Origin: Siphonodentalium dalli
Lineage: Eukaryota > Mollusca > Scaphopoda > Gadilida > Siphonodentaliidae
Assembly (NCBI GenBank): GCA_032622095.1
Contig: CP136065.1
Span: forward strand, 109,719,195-109,783,194
Reading direction: 5' to 3'
DNA: 64,000 bases
Position 1 is the first letter of the stretch; every line of letters starts with the position of its first letter. The notes beneath the pieces were generated by a model. The model was not told the DNA's origin. It searched no databases and saw only the letters and a list, made by a program, of their open reading frames with translations. This document shows, in pieces, positions 56,401-63,574 of the stretch. A program made the position numbers and the translations under genes.

Positions 56401-59400
56401 GAACAGTGATGGCAGTAGTCAGAAGAGCAAATACACTGAGAAAGCCGAGCTCAAACTCAACACTGAGTAGCGGAAGTTTAACAAGCTTAAACTCAACTCA
56501 AGGTGGGATGTATTTTGTTTTTAATTCTTTATTGACACTATATACATGGACATATTACAACGTTTCATATACAAAATGAAAATAACAACAATAATGTCCT
56601 GGGCTAGATGGGGGAACTCGCACACACCTTACATACAGTAATGCCCAAAGTATATGACCCTTTAACCACAGCAGAATTATGGGGAAATTTTCACTATTTA
56701 GTCGGAAATATGGCTTGTTGCCATTCATCAGAAAGCTCTCAATGAAAGCTTCCCGATGAATGGCAGCAAGCCATACTTCCGACTAAATCCTGAAAAATTT
56801 CCCATAATTCTGCTGTGGTTTAGGGGTTGATTATTTAGGACATTACTGTACATGTAAGGATGTATTTCTGCAATACTAATAATGCCATGCATCAGCCCTC
56901 ACATTTGGCTACGGCATTCGGCAATGCCGAAGCGATTTGCTGAAGTAAACGGCTCCGACTACGGCAGTACACTGCCGTAGCGGATTGCTGACCCGACACT
57001 GACACTGACACTGATTGAAATTGAATAGTTTTAAAACAATACAACGGGAGTTGAATTTCTCTTATCCATGGTCAAATTCATGCATGACAAAAGTAATAAC
57101 TGTTAAAACAGTCAAGGAGCGGATAGCCAACACCTACCGGGAACTCAAAGTAAGTGACAAATTCAAAATGAAATTGAATCAAAGTTATATTATCCGCCCT
57201 GTGTCAATCCAACAATCCCGGATAATCGACAATGTCGGCTTCTTTGAAGGTGCCCCGCGCTTTCCAAGAAAGTTACACTCGATACACAACATTCTAGTCA
57301 CCCGTGTAGCAAACAAGTAGTACGCACGTGCGAATTGATCACAATGTGTCAAAGACTTGAATGGGTGATGTCGGTTACGCTTGATTGACTGTGTCGCATC
57401 GTCGACAAATATACACAAGGGCACGTGGTTATAGAAGTACAACAGAGTTTGATTGATGGAAATAGGTCAACCAGCTGCTGACTTGAAAATTAGTGCAGAA
57501 GTCTAGTGATCACGATGACAGACAATTGAATTTAACCAATCGAGTGAGCCGATTCGTTTCAAATTGGGGGAAGGCGGGGTCTTCACAAACAATCAGTCAC
57601 TCAGATGTTATCAATGGGAGACCACTCTAATTCTCAAAGGTAACGGCGCTGTGGCCGTGTTAGATTCTTGCTATATTTGCATCTATGCACACGCGGCTGC
57701 ATATTGCGTTTGTTACAAATTAAGTTAAAAATTAAAATATTTTTTGTTTGACAAAATATCAAATACAGTTATACTGTTTGAATACTGTATGGCAAATTTC
57801 ATAATTCGCTCAGAATTAGCCTGGCAGTTGACTCATTGTGAGGCAACGTCATTCAAGAAATTTAAATTCCCCAAGAGGCATGGCAGGTTCTGTCATTCAA
57901 TAGTCATTCAATCCCACGGCCGTGGTTGAACGTGGTTCTGGTTACTGTTAGTGGGTATTACATATACAATTTATATATTCCAGGAAGAAATAAATAGTAC
58001 ACATCTTCTTTGAAACGTTTTATGATTAGTCATGTAAATTTTGACAAAACAGCAATTAAGCCACACTTTTTGACTGTATGACAGCACGTCAAAATGCCGT
58101 AGTCACTGCCGAAGCACATCAAATTGGCTACGGCATTCTACTGCCGTAGCAAACAAATCTGAATTGCCAGGGCTGCATGCATGGATCAGTGAACTAACGT
58201 TTATGGACATCTGTTCAGGAAGTAATGAAATTAGACCTAGGGTTAGCCGATGTGGAGGTGGGCCAATTTTCTTGGTTTTCATGGTTGCTGATAACCACGA
58301 AATTAAAAGCCCCACGAAAAATAATCTTCGAAACTAGATCGATTTTGAGAAATAAGAAATGTCATGCAGGAGGGATCTCTATTGACCCAATTGACCATTT
58401 GGTGTTGTATTTTATATGGTGCAGATTAATAGATGTTGGTTTCCGTAAATATTCCCCATTCACGCATTGATTGTTTTGAGAAGTGAGTACTTTCACTAAC
58501 TTATGTATGCTTAAGAAATACATTCCCGTCGTTATTGATAAGTCTGTAACAAAAGCTTGGACATGCAACATGCTAATTATTCCTGCAGTGCGTTGAGGTG
58601 TTTGCACTTCTATTAGTTGGATTTTATTGTTATTATTGGGGGTTTGGAGGTGACATTTAGTACCAGCGAACCCACAAATTTACGAACCCACTAAAAAGTC
58701 ATAAATAGCTTGTTTTTATTTAGAATTCTTGATTTGTTTTTCCGTCTGCACAGATATATCAGCCATAGTTCATTAGAAATATCAATGCAATTTGATATGA
58801 AGGTTTGCCATTGGAGAATGTTTTCTAAAGAGCGCCCAATGACTTTATTTGATGGTAATTTCAGATGTGTTACTTCCAATTGATAGGCCATATTCCAGAA
58901 TGGACAGATGCCACCGTGCACCATCCGTCTCTTCACTGAGCAGTGAGCTGGTGTCTGACAGTTATATTGGAATACTTGACATGTTTGGGTTTGAGGTAGC
59001 TGAGGTGAGTGCCATACTGTTATACATATGCCCCAAGCTTGAGTCATGTATAGGTAAGATACGTACGTGTGAAATCATGATAATTTGTAATACTGAATTG
59101 CTGAAATTTTTTGAACGTATACACATTTTTGAGGAAAAAATCTGGTGACTTCCTGGTTGCAGAAAAAGCAGAATTATCAATGGACCCCACATGATGAAAA
59201 AAAAAATTGTGATAATGAACAAAAGTTATTTATTATATATTCATAAACAGATTTGGCAGGTTATGGGTTTGCAAATATTTGCCATATCAGTCAGCAAGTG
59301 TTTATCGGGACATTATTGGTCGCAGATCATAGGTGAGTGTTAGCTCAGTGATCTTCTCATCATGTGATCTTCACTTGTAATCATCTACACGAATTGTCTT

Positions 59401-59685
59401 GGTCAAGTTTGGCTATGATATAGCCACTCTACACTCAGGTTTAATCCCCAACCCTCCCTTCATCTATGGGAATTATTTGTTTTACCATCAGATTAAATGT
59501 TGACACCATTTCATTCATTGTGAAGTTTCCATGTACAGTAATGCCCTCAGTAAGAGCTTTGCAGTGAATGGCAACAAGCCATATTTCCAACTAAATCCTG
59601 AAAAATTACCCATAATTCTGCTGTGGTTAAGGAGTCGATTATTTATGGCATTACTGTACATACACTATCTATTATATATTTTGAA

Positions 59686-59740
<55 letters not shown>

Positions 59741-62700
59741 CGATGAACTCAAAAACGACCGACCCGATTTCGATGAAACTTGGTACGTGGGGGTATTTTC
59801 GGCCGGGGGTTAACATAGGCCTATTGATTTGCCCGTGCGACGTGACCTTGACCTTCAAAACTCATATCTCGGGATCCGCAGTGCTAATCACGCCGAAATT
59901 TAGCACTGCGATGCAGGGAGGATAACTCTATATTCATACGTCGACGAACGTAAGCAATTTGCAGGTAATTACGCATCGTGTATTTATCCCAAAATTATAA
60001 CATTTACAATATATATTGTCAATTTGCAGGCTATTAAGAATCGTGTATCTATCCCAAAATATATCATTTACAATTTCTGATATATATAAATTTTGTTACA
60101 GCTGATATTCTTAGGTCTATTGTCGATAGATTTATTTTTTGTATATTCACACCACGCATAGGCTCAAGTCGTTTACAGTTACCCCGCGGGTCTGGAATCT
60201 CATCCAAGAATCCATTTAGCTGAAATGCTATTTCGCTCTTGCGAAATGGAATCTACCGAAATGGAAGCCGTCAATTCCAACAACATCGACATTGTTCAAC
60301 TTTGACGACGAGAAAATAATTAGTTATAATTAGTTAAAATAATTTACCACACAATGCTAATTTATCTTTACGTTGAAGCTTAATAATTAATGAGCGTGTG
60401 TATATGAGGCGCGTTTATATACTTTAGTGGAAATCAAATCGGGTAAAACTGGCGGATTTTTACAGACGAAATTTGATACATAGGGTATCTCGGTATCCGC
60501 TGGGCCGATTTCCCGGTATCCGCTGGGCCAATTTCCACCATTTTTGGGGTGTTGGTGTTGCAAAACTGCCAATTTGATACTTAGTGGTAATTGTTTCCAG
60601 GGAGTGTTTTGGACGGGTCAAATCGTGACCCCACCTGACCTTGACCTTCAAAATGGTCAATTCAATGTCAAAGCCCGGACGAAGTCGGGTCACCTTCTAG
60701 TAATATATATACCAGAGACTTTGGCAGCACAGGTTTATACTGGGTTTTTTTGTTTGAACATATTTTATTTGTCATCCCACACATATATGTATACACAATA
60801 GTTTAAATACAGTAGTATGATGAGCAACGTGGATTGAAGCACAAGTTATTACAACTTACCAAATGCTCCTCTCCCTCCTCCTACTAATTCATTGTTGTTA
60901 TTCAGTAAATAATTTATGTTCATTCTTGCGAAGCATGTTAGAACATAAAGCTAATTATTACCACTTTAGAGAGAGTTTTCTAATATATTAACGGTATTTT
61001 ACATGCAGAGCAAGATTTGATCATTTTGAGGTGGGCATTAATGAACCTGGTTTTCATTAAGCCCGGCGTCCGCTTCTGGTCAAGTCAACGATCACGTGAA
61101 GACGGAGTGGTATTAACACCCTCCAGGAATGATTAACAGCCCTCAGGCCTATTAGCGGCCCTCTGTTGTTAATTATTCCTGTCGGGCTGTTAATAAACCA
61201 TGACGCCCTCCAAAATCATCTAATTGATAAAGAATGAAGAAAGTTATCTCACCTGATACAGACCAATGTTACTCTGTAGTAATACAAAACTATTAGTTAA
61301 AATTCCTCAGTGATAAAGGGTATGTGGCATGCCACGCCAGCCGTTGAGGCATGCCAATATCCCATAATATGTCAAATATAGCGAATTATCGAAATATGAA
61401 ATACCACGAAAAAGCGAAATAGGAAAATACAGCGAAATTGCGGAATAAAAAATGCATCGAAATGACGAAATAGCGCGAATTATGAAATAAGAAATTATTT
61501 TTATTAACTAAATAACGGAGATATTTGAAAAAGTGTTTTTGACGAAATAACGGGCATATTTGGAGAAGTTTTTTAAGGTGATTTTATTTACAGATTGGTG
61601 TGTGAGATTGCTCATGAAATGCTACCATTGTTATATTTTAGGCTAACCAAGTTGAGCAGTTGTGTGTCAACCTATGTGCAGAAACTTTACAATACTTCTA
61701 CAACACCCATGTGTTTCGAAACACCTTAGATGCACTGTACGAGGAGAAAATCAAACCAGACATAGAGTTATCTTTCTTTGATAATTCTCCCATAATTGAC
61801 CTCTTATCTTCTCAGGTCAGTCCTAATTTTTATAACTTTTATAGTGTTAATTTGCTTTAATTAAAAAAATTTGCCCCAGGATGATCTTATTTAGATTAAT
61901 ATTTTAACATCATGTAGCTTGACTTATCGTTATATGAATGACTAGCTGGGTACCCGGCATTACATGGGTACAGAATGCATAATTTGTCAGTGGCTGTACA
62001 AAATGTTCAGCTCTGATGGTCCAGCAGTTTGTTCGCCTATAGCCGGACAAGCAAACGAACAAACTAACAATCAAAATTGAGTTTGATTAGTATAGATGGT
62101 AGCCATCTACCTGCCTGTCATAAGCATGATAAATCTAACAAACGTTAGCTTTCTTGGCTACATATGAACACGTGGGATGTGTTTGAAAACCAGTCCCAAA
62201 TGTTATTTTGGGTGTCGCGATTCGATGTTTGTGACTTACTGAGCATCTTGGGTGTGTTGCTTCTGCTTAACCACACATTTCCTTATAATGCTACCACAAC
62301 TGGACAACAGTATCTTTGATGCGTATGCCCATTGTACTTCTTTATAATACAATAACTCTTTCATTACTAAATAGATTCTCCCAACCTGTTATAATTGTTT
62401 AGATGGGAATGGTCTATTTTTCATCTGGAGGGGTGTTCAGAAAATATAAGCAGATGACAGGCAGACGAAATGATAGTAAAAGTGCAGAAGTATTCCTATT
62501 CATTCCTGGGAAATGGCCATTTGTTGAACTTATTAAGTTATTATTTGAACATTTCCTATGGGAACTACTTGTCAATGAGCATTTAGTATAGAAAATGTTC
62601 TAGTCACCTGGTTTTCATTCACAGGGCAATGGCTTGCTCAATTTCTTAGACAAGGAGTGTGCAGACCCAGGAGGATGCTCGGAAGCATATGTTAACAAAA

Positions 62701-63542
62701 TCAAAGTTCACCACAATGTCAACAACTTGTAAGTTATTCTTTAAACTTTGCTGATCTCGATTAAGAAACCACCTCACCCCCGCCACACCCCACCCGCCTA
62801 GTGGCTCAGTTGTTATATCGCATAACATTAGGATGTCTCAGGCTGAAACTGATTCAAAACCCAATAAGTGCATAACGGTGATCTTCGCACAACAACAGAA
62901 TAGTGCAAATTTGCTTCTTATATCTGGGTAATTATATCTATTTCATACTGGGGGTGTGGTTTCTATGTGTAATGCTGATGTTTCAGAATGAAATAAACTT
63001 AATTCTCTGTGCTGTCTTTTCATTATCAACAGAACTGAAAATGCATGGCCTAGTGGCTGAAGCAAAGCATCAACATGTTCACTGCCCACTACGAGTTATC
63101 TGGTACCTGTTGCATGTATTAGAATAGGTGTCAGCAGTGAACGTGTTAAGTTTTTAATTTTACCAATTTTTTGGGTGCAGTTGAGGCCATTTATATAAAT
63201 TAGTTAAGAGTATGGTCTCTATGTCGTTATTTTTATATGTCCCACAGAAACCTTGTTTTTTGTTTCTATTATTGGAATTTCTTTGGAGTAAAATTTTATG
63301 AATTTTCATATTTTATTCAGTGTCTCGTTTCTTGCATTTTAGCTTTTTTGAACCATTGCCTAAAACCAGCATACTGTTTGGCATTCGACACTTTGCTGGG
63401 AGAGTGGTTTATGACGCATCTAACTTTGTTAGGAGCAACAGGGATCATGTGCAAGATGACATTGTTCACTTATTTTCCAAACAGTCATGCAACTTTGGAT
63501 TTGTCACACACTTGTTCTCTCCAGAATTGAAATACATGTCAG
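38312..63542 (+). CDS. Unconventional myosin heavy chain, motor head (13 exons; both ends incomplete)
   Basis: Actin-based motor ATPase. Exons: 38312-38439, 38985-39151, 42002-42176, 45742-45816, 46655-46739, 48738-48844, 49550-49676, 52404-52522, 56358-56502, 58865-59004, 61642-61815, 62625-62728, 63343-63542. All junctions agree in phase and give about 581 residues without a stop. Motor landmarks in order: IDDLTYMVGPLSEETIVKCL, WVGPILVSLNPYQ, P-loop GENGSGKS, switch I NPGSSRMG, YHIFYQLLFGLS, RDALAKSLYSR, switch II ILDMFGFE, EQLCVNLCAETLQYFYNTHV, LDKEC and IRHFAGRVVYD. The first exon starts in mid-codon, so an upstream exon is likely unless its ATG (38325) is used. The actin-binding, converter, neck and tail parts lie beyond 64000. 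P-loop and switch I deviate from GESGAGKT and NxNSSRFGK. I cannot assign the class; MYO16-like or dachs-like classes are worth testing. Confidence 0.93.
38985..39151 (+). CDS. Myosin exon 2
   Basis: 167 bases, acceptor tgcag, donor gtaaat, phase 0 to 2. Contains TWVGPILVSLNPYQ, the myosin signature strand, and HIPTALQSVVNNAV, which corresponds to the helix before the P-loop. The usual PHIFAIA sequence is replaced. Confidence 0.92.
39152..40534. other. Myosin intron, no recognised feature
   Basis: AT-rich. No coding exon or bounded repeat seen. Confidence 0.4.
40535..40784. mobile_element. MITE family B copy
   Basis: 250 bp between TTAA at 40531-40534 and 40785-40788; termini CTCTTTCTATACTAAATGG and ATTATAGAAAGGG. 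Confidence 0.75.
40848..41906. mobile_element. Deleted hAT transposon with 8-bp target duplication
   Basis: The 15-bp ends TAGGGTCCTGCGAAT are perfect inverted repeats. ACTAATTG directly precedes (40840-40847) and follows (41907-41914) the element, a perfect 8-bp duplication as made by hAT transposases. Subterminal regions repeat ATTCGATTCGA-like words. Plus-strand 41424-41535 encodes GTMTHLWNHLSKKHP, the C-terminal half of a BED zinc finger, but upstream stops break it. At 1.06 kb it cannot encode a full transposase. Confidence 0.88.
41424..41535 (+). pseudogene. BED zinc-finger remnant of hAT transposase
   Basis: SGTMTHLWNHLSKKHPALHN matches the T-x-N/H-L-x-x-H-L-x-x-x-H-P pattern ending BED fingers. 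The Cys pair expected upstream is not in the same frame, so the domain is broken. Confidence 0.6.
42002..42176 (+). CDS. Myosin exon 3 (P-loop and switch I)
   Basis: 175 bases, acceptor aacag, donor gtgggt, phase 2 to 0. Contains GENGSGKSHCALQLLRQLF (nucleotide-binding P-loop and helix) and TTACNPGSSRM (switch I). The Lys and Ser of the P-loop and the first Asn plus SSR of switch I are kept; the second switch I Asn is Gly. Confidence 0.93.
42177..43149. other. Myosin intron, AT-rich, repeat fragments
   Basis: Contains a fragment of the 170-bp family (agttatgaaacttggcacag near 42380) and an imperfect palindrome gtcgcaattttatactaaat / aaattttgtatagaattgcg at 42594-42665. No gene. Confidence 0.4.
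43150..44560 (-). pseudogene. Non-LTR retrotransposon (LINE) reverse transcriptase remnant
   Basis: Antisense in the myosin intron. In minus-strand order: 44548-44231 encodes SSGPDNIPYECLK, ICSIPKDK and LNYRGISLTPTCCKL (RT fingers); 43874-43614 encodes FGVKQGDSISTTLFNLYVND and the catalytic box as YAND instead of YADD; 43564-43334 encodes NIDKSKLVYF and YKYLGRVF. A palindromic MITE (44012-44182) splits the first two parts, and frames shift between blocks. The element is dead. Confidence 0.88.
44012..44182. mobile_element. Palindromic MITE family C copy inside the LINE
   Basis: TA-CAGTAATGCTCTAATTAA at left, TTTAGGGCATTACTG-TA at right. Part of the left arm is deleted. It post-dates the LINE it interrupts. 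Confidence 0.8.
44565..45713. mobile_element. 1.15-kb TIR element flanked by TTAA
   Basis: TTAA then AGGTGACATGCA; right end TGCATGTCACCT then TTAA, a perfect 12-bp TIR. A minus-strand open frame (44733-44921, ending TSICDVTIHGR before a gtaagt-like donor) may be a relic exon; no family recognised. It ends 28 bases before myosin exon 4. Confidence 0.75.
45742..45816 (+). CDS. Myosin exon 4
   Basis: 75 bases, phase 0 at both ends, ttcag and gtgagt. Encodes GLFVECSMSDGAICKSKV and HSYFIDR, the strand pair after switch I (GKFxEIxF..G.I.GA.I..YLLEKSR in most myosins). Confidence 0.92.
45836..46097. mobile_element. MITE family A copy beside a splice donor
   Basis: 262 bp between TTAA at 45832-45835 and 46098-46101. 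Starts 19 bases after the exon 4 donor. Core hairpin tctcccatagggagcctcgc intact. Confidence 0.75.
46655..46739 (+). CDS. Myosin exon 5
   Basis: 85 bases, phase 0 to 1, acceptor tacag, donor gtataa. Encodes ERVTYVSRLERNYHIFYQLL and FGLSQDER, the conserved ERN(F/Y)HIFYQLL helix. Confidence 0.93.
46754..46893. mobile_element. Palindromic MITE family C copy, centre deleted
   Basis: TA-flanked CAGTAATGCCCTAAATAATC and its inverse. Starts 14 bases after the exon 5 donor. Confidence 0.8.
47006..47437. mobile_element. MITE family D, reference copy
   Basis: 432 bp with ends CAAGCCTGCAAATAG and CTATTTGCAGGCTTG. Inside are inverted blocks agaatgaggtgtccagaagg / cctctcggtacctcattct and a hairpin ctgtcctgcacagtgggcta. 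Other copies: 5700-6066, 48905-49310, 51055-51488, 51865-52296. Superfamily not determined. Confidence 0.75.
47482..47990. mobile_element. Family A MITE (3' truncated), small family C copy and a hairpin
   Basis: 47482-47650 begins after TTAA with CCCTTTCATGATGGGAGCTG. 47757-47830 is a 74-bp minimal family C palindrome. 47903-47982 is a separate inverted repeat with arms aggatattacttggtttg and centre gcccgatatcaggcc. Confidence 0.65.
48459..48714. mobile_element. MITE family A, reference copy
   Basis: 256 bp between TTAA (48455-48458) and TTAA (48715-48718). Termini CTTTTCATGACGGGAG and CTCCAGTCATAGAAGGG. It has two internal hairpins built from CTCTTATATATGCGAG and its inverse around tctcccacagggagcc and tccaaatggga. 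It ends 23 bases before myosin exon 6. TTAA and CCCTTT termini suggest a piggyBac-type MITE (inference). Confidence 0.8.
48738..48844 (+). CDS. Myosin exon 6
   Basis: 107 bases, phase 1 to 0, acceptor ttcag, donor gtctga. Encodes KLHLGNYSPHNLRYLSSG then LPIQNESQEKKRFEAWK; LRYLSSG corresponds to the usual YxYLNQ segment. Confidence 0.9.
48905..49310. mobile_element. MITE family D copy
   Basis: Starts aacaagcctgcaaatagg and carries gaatgaggtccccagagggt, its inverse accctctgggaacctcattc, and a second pair. The right end is truncated near cactatttcaaagcttg. Confidence 0.7.
49550..49676 (+). CDS. Myosin exon 7
   Basis: 127 bases, phase 0 to 1, acceptor tacag, donor gtgagt. Encodes AAISVLGIPYTDITRILAAV then LLLGNIELVEGNTSELDVIG; ILAAVLLLGNI is the standard myosin helix before loop 1-distal segments. 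Confidence 0.93.
49677..50158. other. Myosin intron, no recognised feature
   Basis: A 105-codon open frame at 49838-50155 shows no recognised domain and lacks splice signals that fit the myosin phase; not called. Confidence 0.35.
50159..50373. mobile_element. Palindromic MITE family C, reference copy
   Basis: 215 bp, an almost perfect palindrome centred near 50266, flanked by TA. Ends CAGTAATGCCCTAAGTAATC and its inverse. TA target and CAGT ends suggest a Tc1/mariner-type MITE (inference). Other copies: 3538, 15325, 16128, 44012, 46754, 47757, 56636, 59536. Confidence 0.9.
50632..50854. mobile_element. Chimeric MITE: new termini around a family A core
   Basis: Between TTAA at 50628-50631 and 50855-50858. 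Termini CCCTTTGAGTGCCAGG and CCTGGCACTCAAAGGG differ from family A, but the centre has the same caatgcattctcttatata hairpin. Confidence 0.8.
51055..51488. mobile_element. MITE family D copy
   Basis: Contains gacatttgcagaatgaggtc, inverted partners and ends ctatttgcaggcttg. A fragment of a family B-like unit (gatgaataacaggccattcc) precedes it at 50880-51045. Confidence 0.7.
51865..52296. mobile_element. MITE family D copy
   Basis: Second copy in the same intron, about 800 bases on, starting gtctgacatttgcagaatg and ending tccaggcttg. Confidence 0.7.
52404..52522 (+). CDS. Myosin exon 8
   Basis: 119 bases, phase 1 to 0, acceptor aatag, donor gtaaat. Encodes LKAVAALLGVSGVTLYKGLT then TRTLCTHGQVCRSLASSSM, matching the L..vA.LLgv....L...LT.r motif of myosins. 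Confidence 0.92.
52558..52793. mobile_element. MITE family A copy
   Basis: Starts after TTAA with CCCTTTCATGACTGGAGC, ends TCCTGTCATGAAAGGGTT. Begins 36 bases after the exon 8 donor. Confidence 0.75.
52797..53130 (+). repeat. GTGGGGGATA / GTCC repeat fragment
   Basis: Starts ataatcccccgcaaacaatg and carries ttccgtccgtcgg plus the 170-bp family words ttagtaagtctgaactgaatg. Confidence 0.5.
53337..53816. mobile_element. TTAA-flanked TIR element, family E copy
   Basis: AGGTACTCAATCCGA at left, TGATTGAGTACCT at right, TTAA on both sides. Long internal inverted homology (ttgattcaagtcgaggaac and its inverse) makes it a foldback. Confidence 0.8.
54112..54288 (+). repeat. 175-bp block, copy 1
   Basis: Nearly identical to 59065-59255 (copy 2), starting gtgaaatcatgataatttgt and including gtgacttcctggttgcag. 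Confidence 0.85.
54334..54389 (-). ncRNA. Hammerhead-ribozyme-like motif
   Basis: Minus strand, 5' to 3': AUCCU-GGUC, CUGAAGA, A, stem II GAUAC-ACUU-GUAUC, GAAA, GCGC, UA, then GACC-AUUUUU-AGGAU. The GGUC/GACC and AUCCU/AGGAU pairs form stem I, CUGANGA and GAAA are the core boxes, and AGCGCU is a loopless self-complementary stem III. There is one extra A between CUGAAGA and stem II compared with the consensus. Hammerhead motifs with very short stem III are known from Penelope-like retroelements. Confidence 0.45.
55440..55960 (+). repeat. Fragment of the 170-bp family
   Basis: cacgccaatattcaccagag recurs as ctgccaattttcaccagag about 156 bases later, with tcagtcatcggtggtcag and variant after it. 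Confidence 0.55.
56358..56502 (+). CDS. Myosin exon 9
   Basis: 145 bases, phase 0 to 1, acceptor tttag, donor gtggga. Encodes ANRTRDALAKSLYSRTVMAV then VRRANTLRKPSSNSTLSSGS; ARDALAKxLYSRxFxxxVxxxN is a myosin hallmark. The Ser-rich end begins an expanded loop before switch II. Confidence 0.93.
56636..56848. mobile_element. Palindromic MITE family C copy
   Basis: 213 bp, TA-flanked, arms slightly diverged (ccataattctgctgtgg retained). Confidence 0.85.
56893..58175. mobile_element. CAGCCCT-ended element, 1.28 kb
   Basis: Left cagccctcacatttggctac, right ctgaattgccagggctg, with GGCTACGGCA / TGCCGTAGC palindromes at both ends. CATGCAT precedes and follows it (7 of an expected 8 bp for hAT). An open stretch at 57015-57317 (101 codons from a TTG, including KERIANTYRELKVSDKFKMK) has protein-like composition but no recognised domain. 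A 118-bp relative is at 22765-22882. Confidence 0.6.
58210..58710 (-). repeat. Relative of the 16064-17272 element, reverse orientation
   Basis: tgcacttctattagttgga, gggggtttggaggtgacat and cgaacccacaaatttacga match inverted sequence at 16560-16650; ggtgcagattaatagatgt matches 16835-16860. Boundaries not found. Confidence 0.65.
58865..59004 (+). CDS. Myosin exon 10 (switch II)
   Basis: 140 bases, phase 1 to 0, acceptor ttcag, donor gtgagt. Encodes a Ser-rich insert (RAPSVSSLSSELVSDS) and YIGILDMFGFEVAE. Asp, Gly and Glu of the switch II DIxGFE motif are kept. Confidence 0.94.
59065..59255 (+). repeat. 175-bp block, copy 2
   Basis: Near-identical to 54112-54288 with small insertions. Lies 60 bases after myosin exon 10. 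Confidence 0.85.
59536..59655. mobile_element. Palindromic MITE family C copy, left arm deleted
   Basis: TA-flanked ends CAGTAATGCCCTCAGTAA and TTATGGCATTACTG; most of the left arm is missing. Confidence 0.75.
59687..59738. repeat. (GT)n microsatellite
   Basis: About 25 GT dinucleotides without interruption. Confidence 0.95.
59740..60700 (+). mobile_element. Helitron-like candidate
   Basis: Begins A|TCGATGAACTC after the GT run and ends with hairpin CCCGGACGAAGTCGGG, seven bases, then CTAG|T, the arrangement of a Helitron 3' terminus. No Rep/helicase ORF. Internal near-repeat tatccgctgggcc twice near 60500. Confidence 0.4.
60701..61641. other. Myosin intron, no recognised gene
   Basis: Contains a GCAA/TAACAGCCCTC-rich palindromic patch (61100-61200) and a gaaata-periodic patch (61370-61550). 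Confidence 0.4.
61642..61815 (+). CDS. Myosin exon 11
   Basis: 174 bases, phase 0 at both ends, acceptor tttag, donor gtcagt. Encodes ANQVEQLCVNLCAETLQYFY, NTHVFRNTLDALYEEKI and DNSPIIDLLSSQ: the relay helix region following switch II. EQLCxNLxxExLQxFY is near-universal in myosins. Confidence 0.95.
61942..62098 (-). mobile_element. Helitron-like 3' end fragment
   Basis: Minus strand ends GTAATGCCGGGTACCCAG then CTAG|T, with a GGGTACCC palindrome before the CTAG, a common Helitron 3' form. The upstream part (to about 62098) includes aacaaactaacaatcaaaa. The 5' end is not seen. Confidence 0.45.
62350..62600. mobile_element. MITE family B copy
   Basis: Left actctttcattactaaata, right gcatttagtatagaaaatg, internal tcatctggaggggtgttcag. 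Ends 25 bases before myosin exon 12. Confidence 0.65.
62625..62728 (+). CDS. Myosin exon 12
   Basis: 104 bases, phase 0 to 2, acceptor cacag, donor gtaagt. Encodes GNGLLNFLDKECADPGGCSE and AYVNKIKVHHNVNN, the G(L/I)xxLLDEEC segment with Glu replaced by Lys at the third position. Confidence 0.93.
62797..62905 (+). mobile_element. tRNA-derived SINE head, fragment
   Basis: GCCTAGTGGCTCAGTTGTTA fits a pol III A box; CTGATTCAAAACCC about 45 bases later fits a B box. The body after 62880 could not be delimited. Differs from the SINE at 29638-30047. Confidence 0.45.
63343..63542 (+). CDS. Myosin exon 13 (last in window)
   Basis: 200 bases, phase 2 to 1, acceptor tttag, donor gtgaga. Encodes FFEPLPKTSILFGIRHFAGR, VVYDASNFVRSNRDHVQDDI and VHLFSKQSCNFG. 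HFAGxVxYD and NRDxxxxD are conserved myosin motifs. Its last base needs an exon beyond 64000. Confidence 0.95.
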
Positions 63543-63574
63543 GTGAGAAACAATGTTTACTAAATTGATTCATT

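Noticed and set aside
59531-59746. 71-codon ORF ending in a Val-Cys repeat
   Set aside because: It is translation of a MITE followed by the GT microsatellite.
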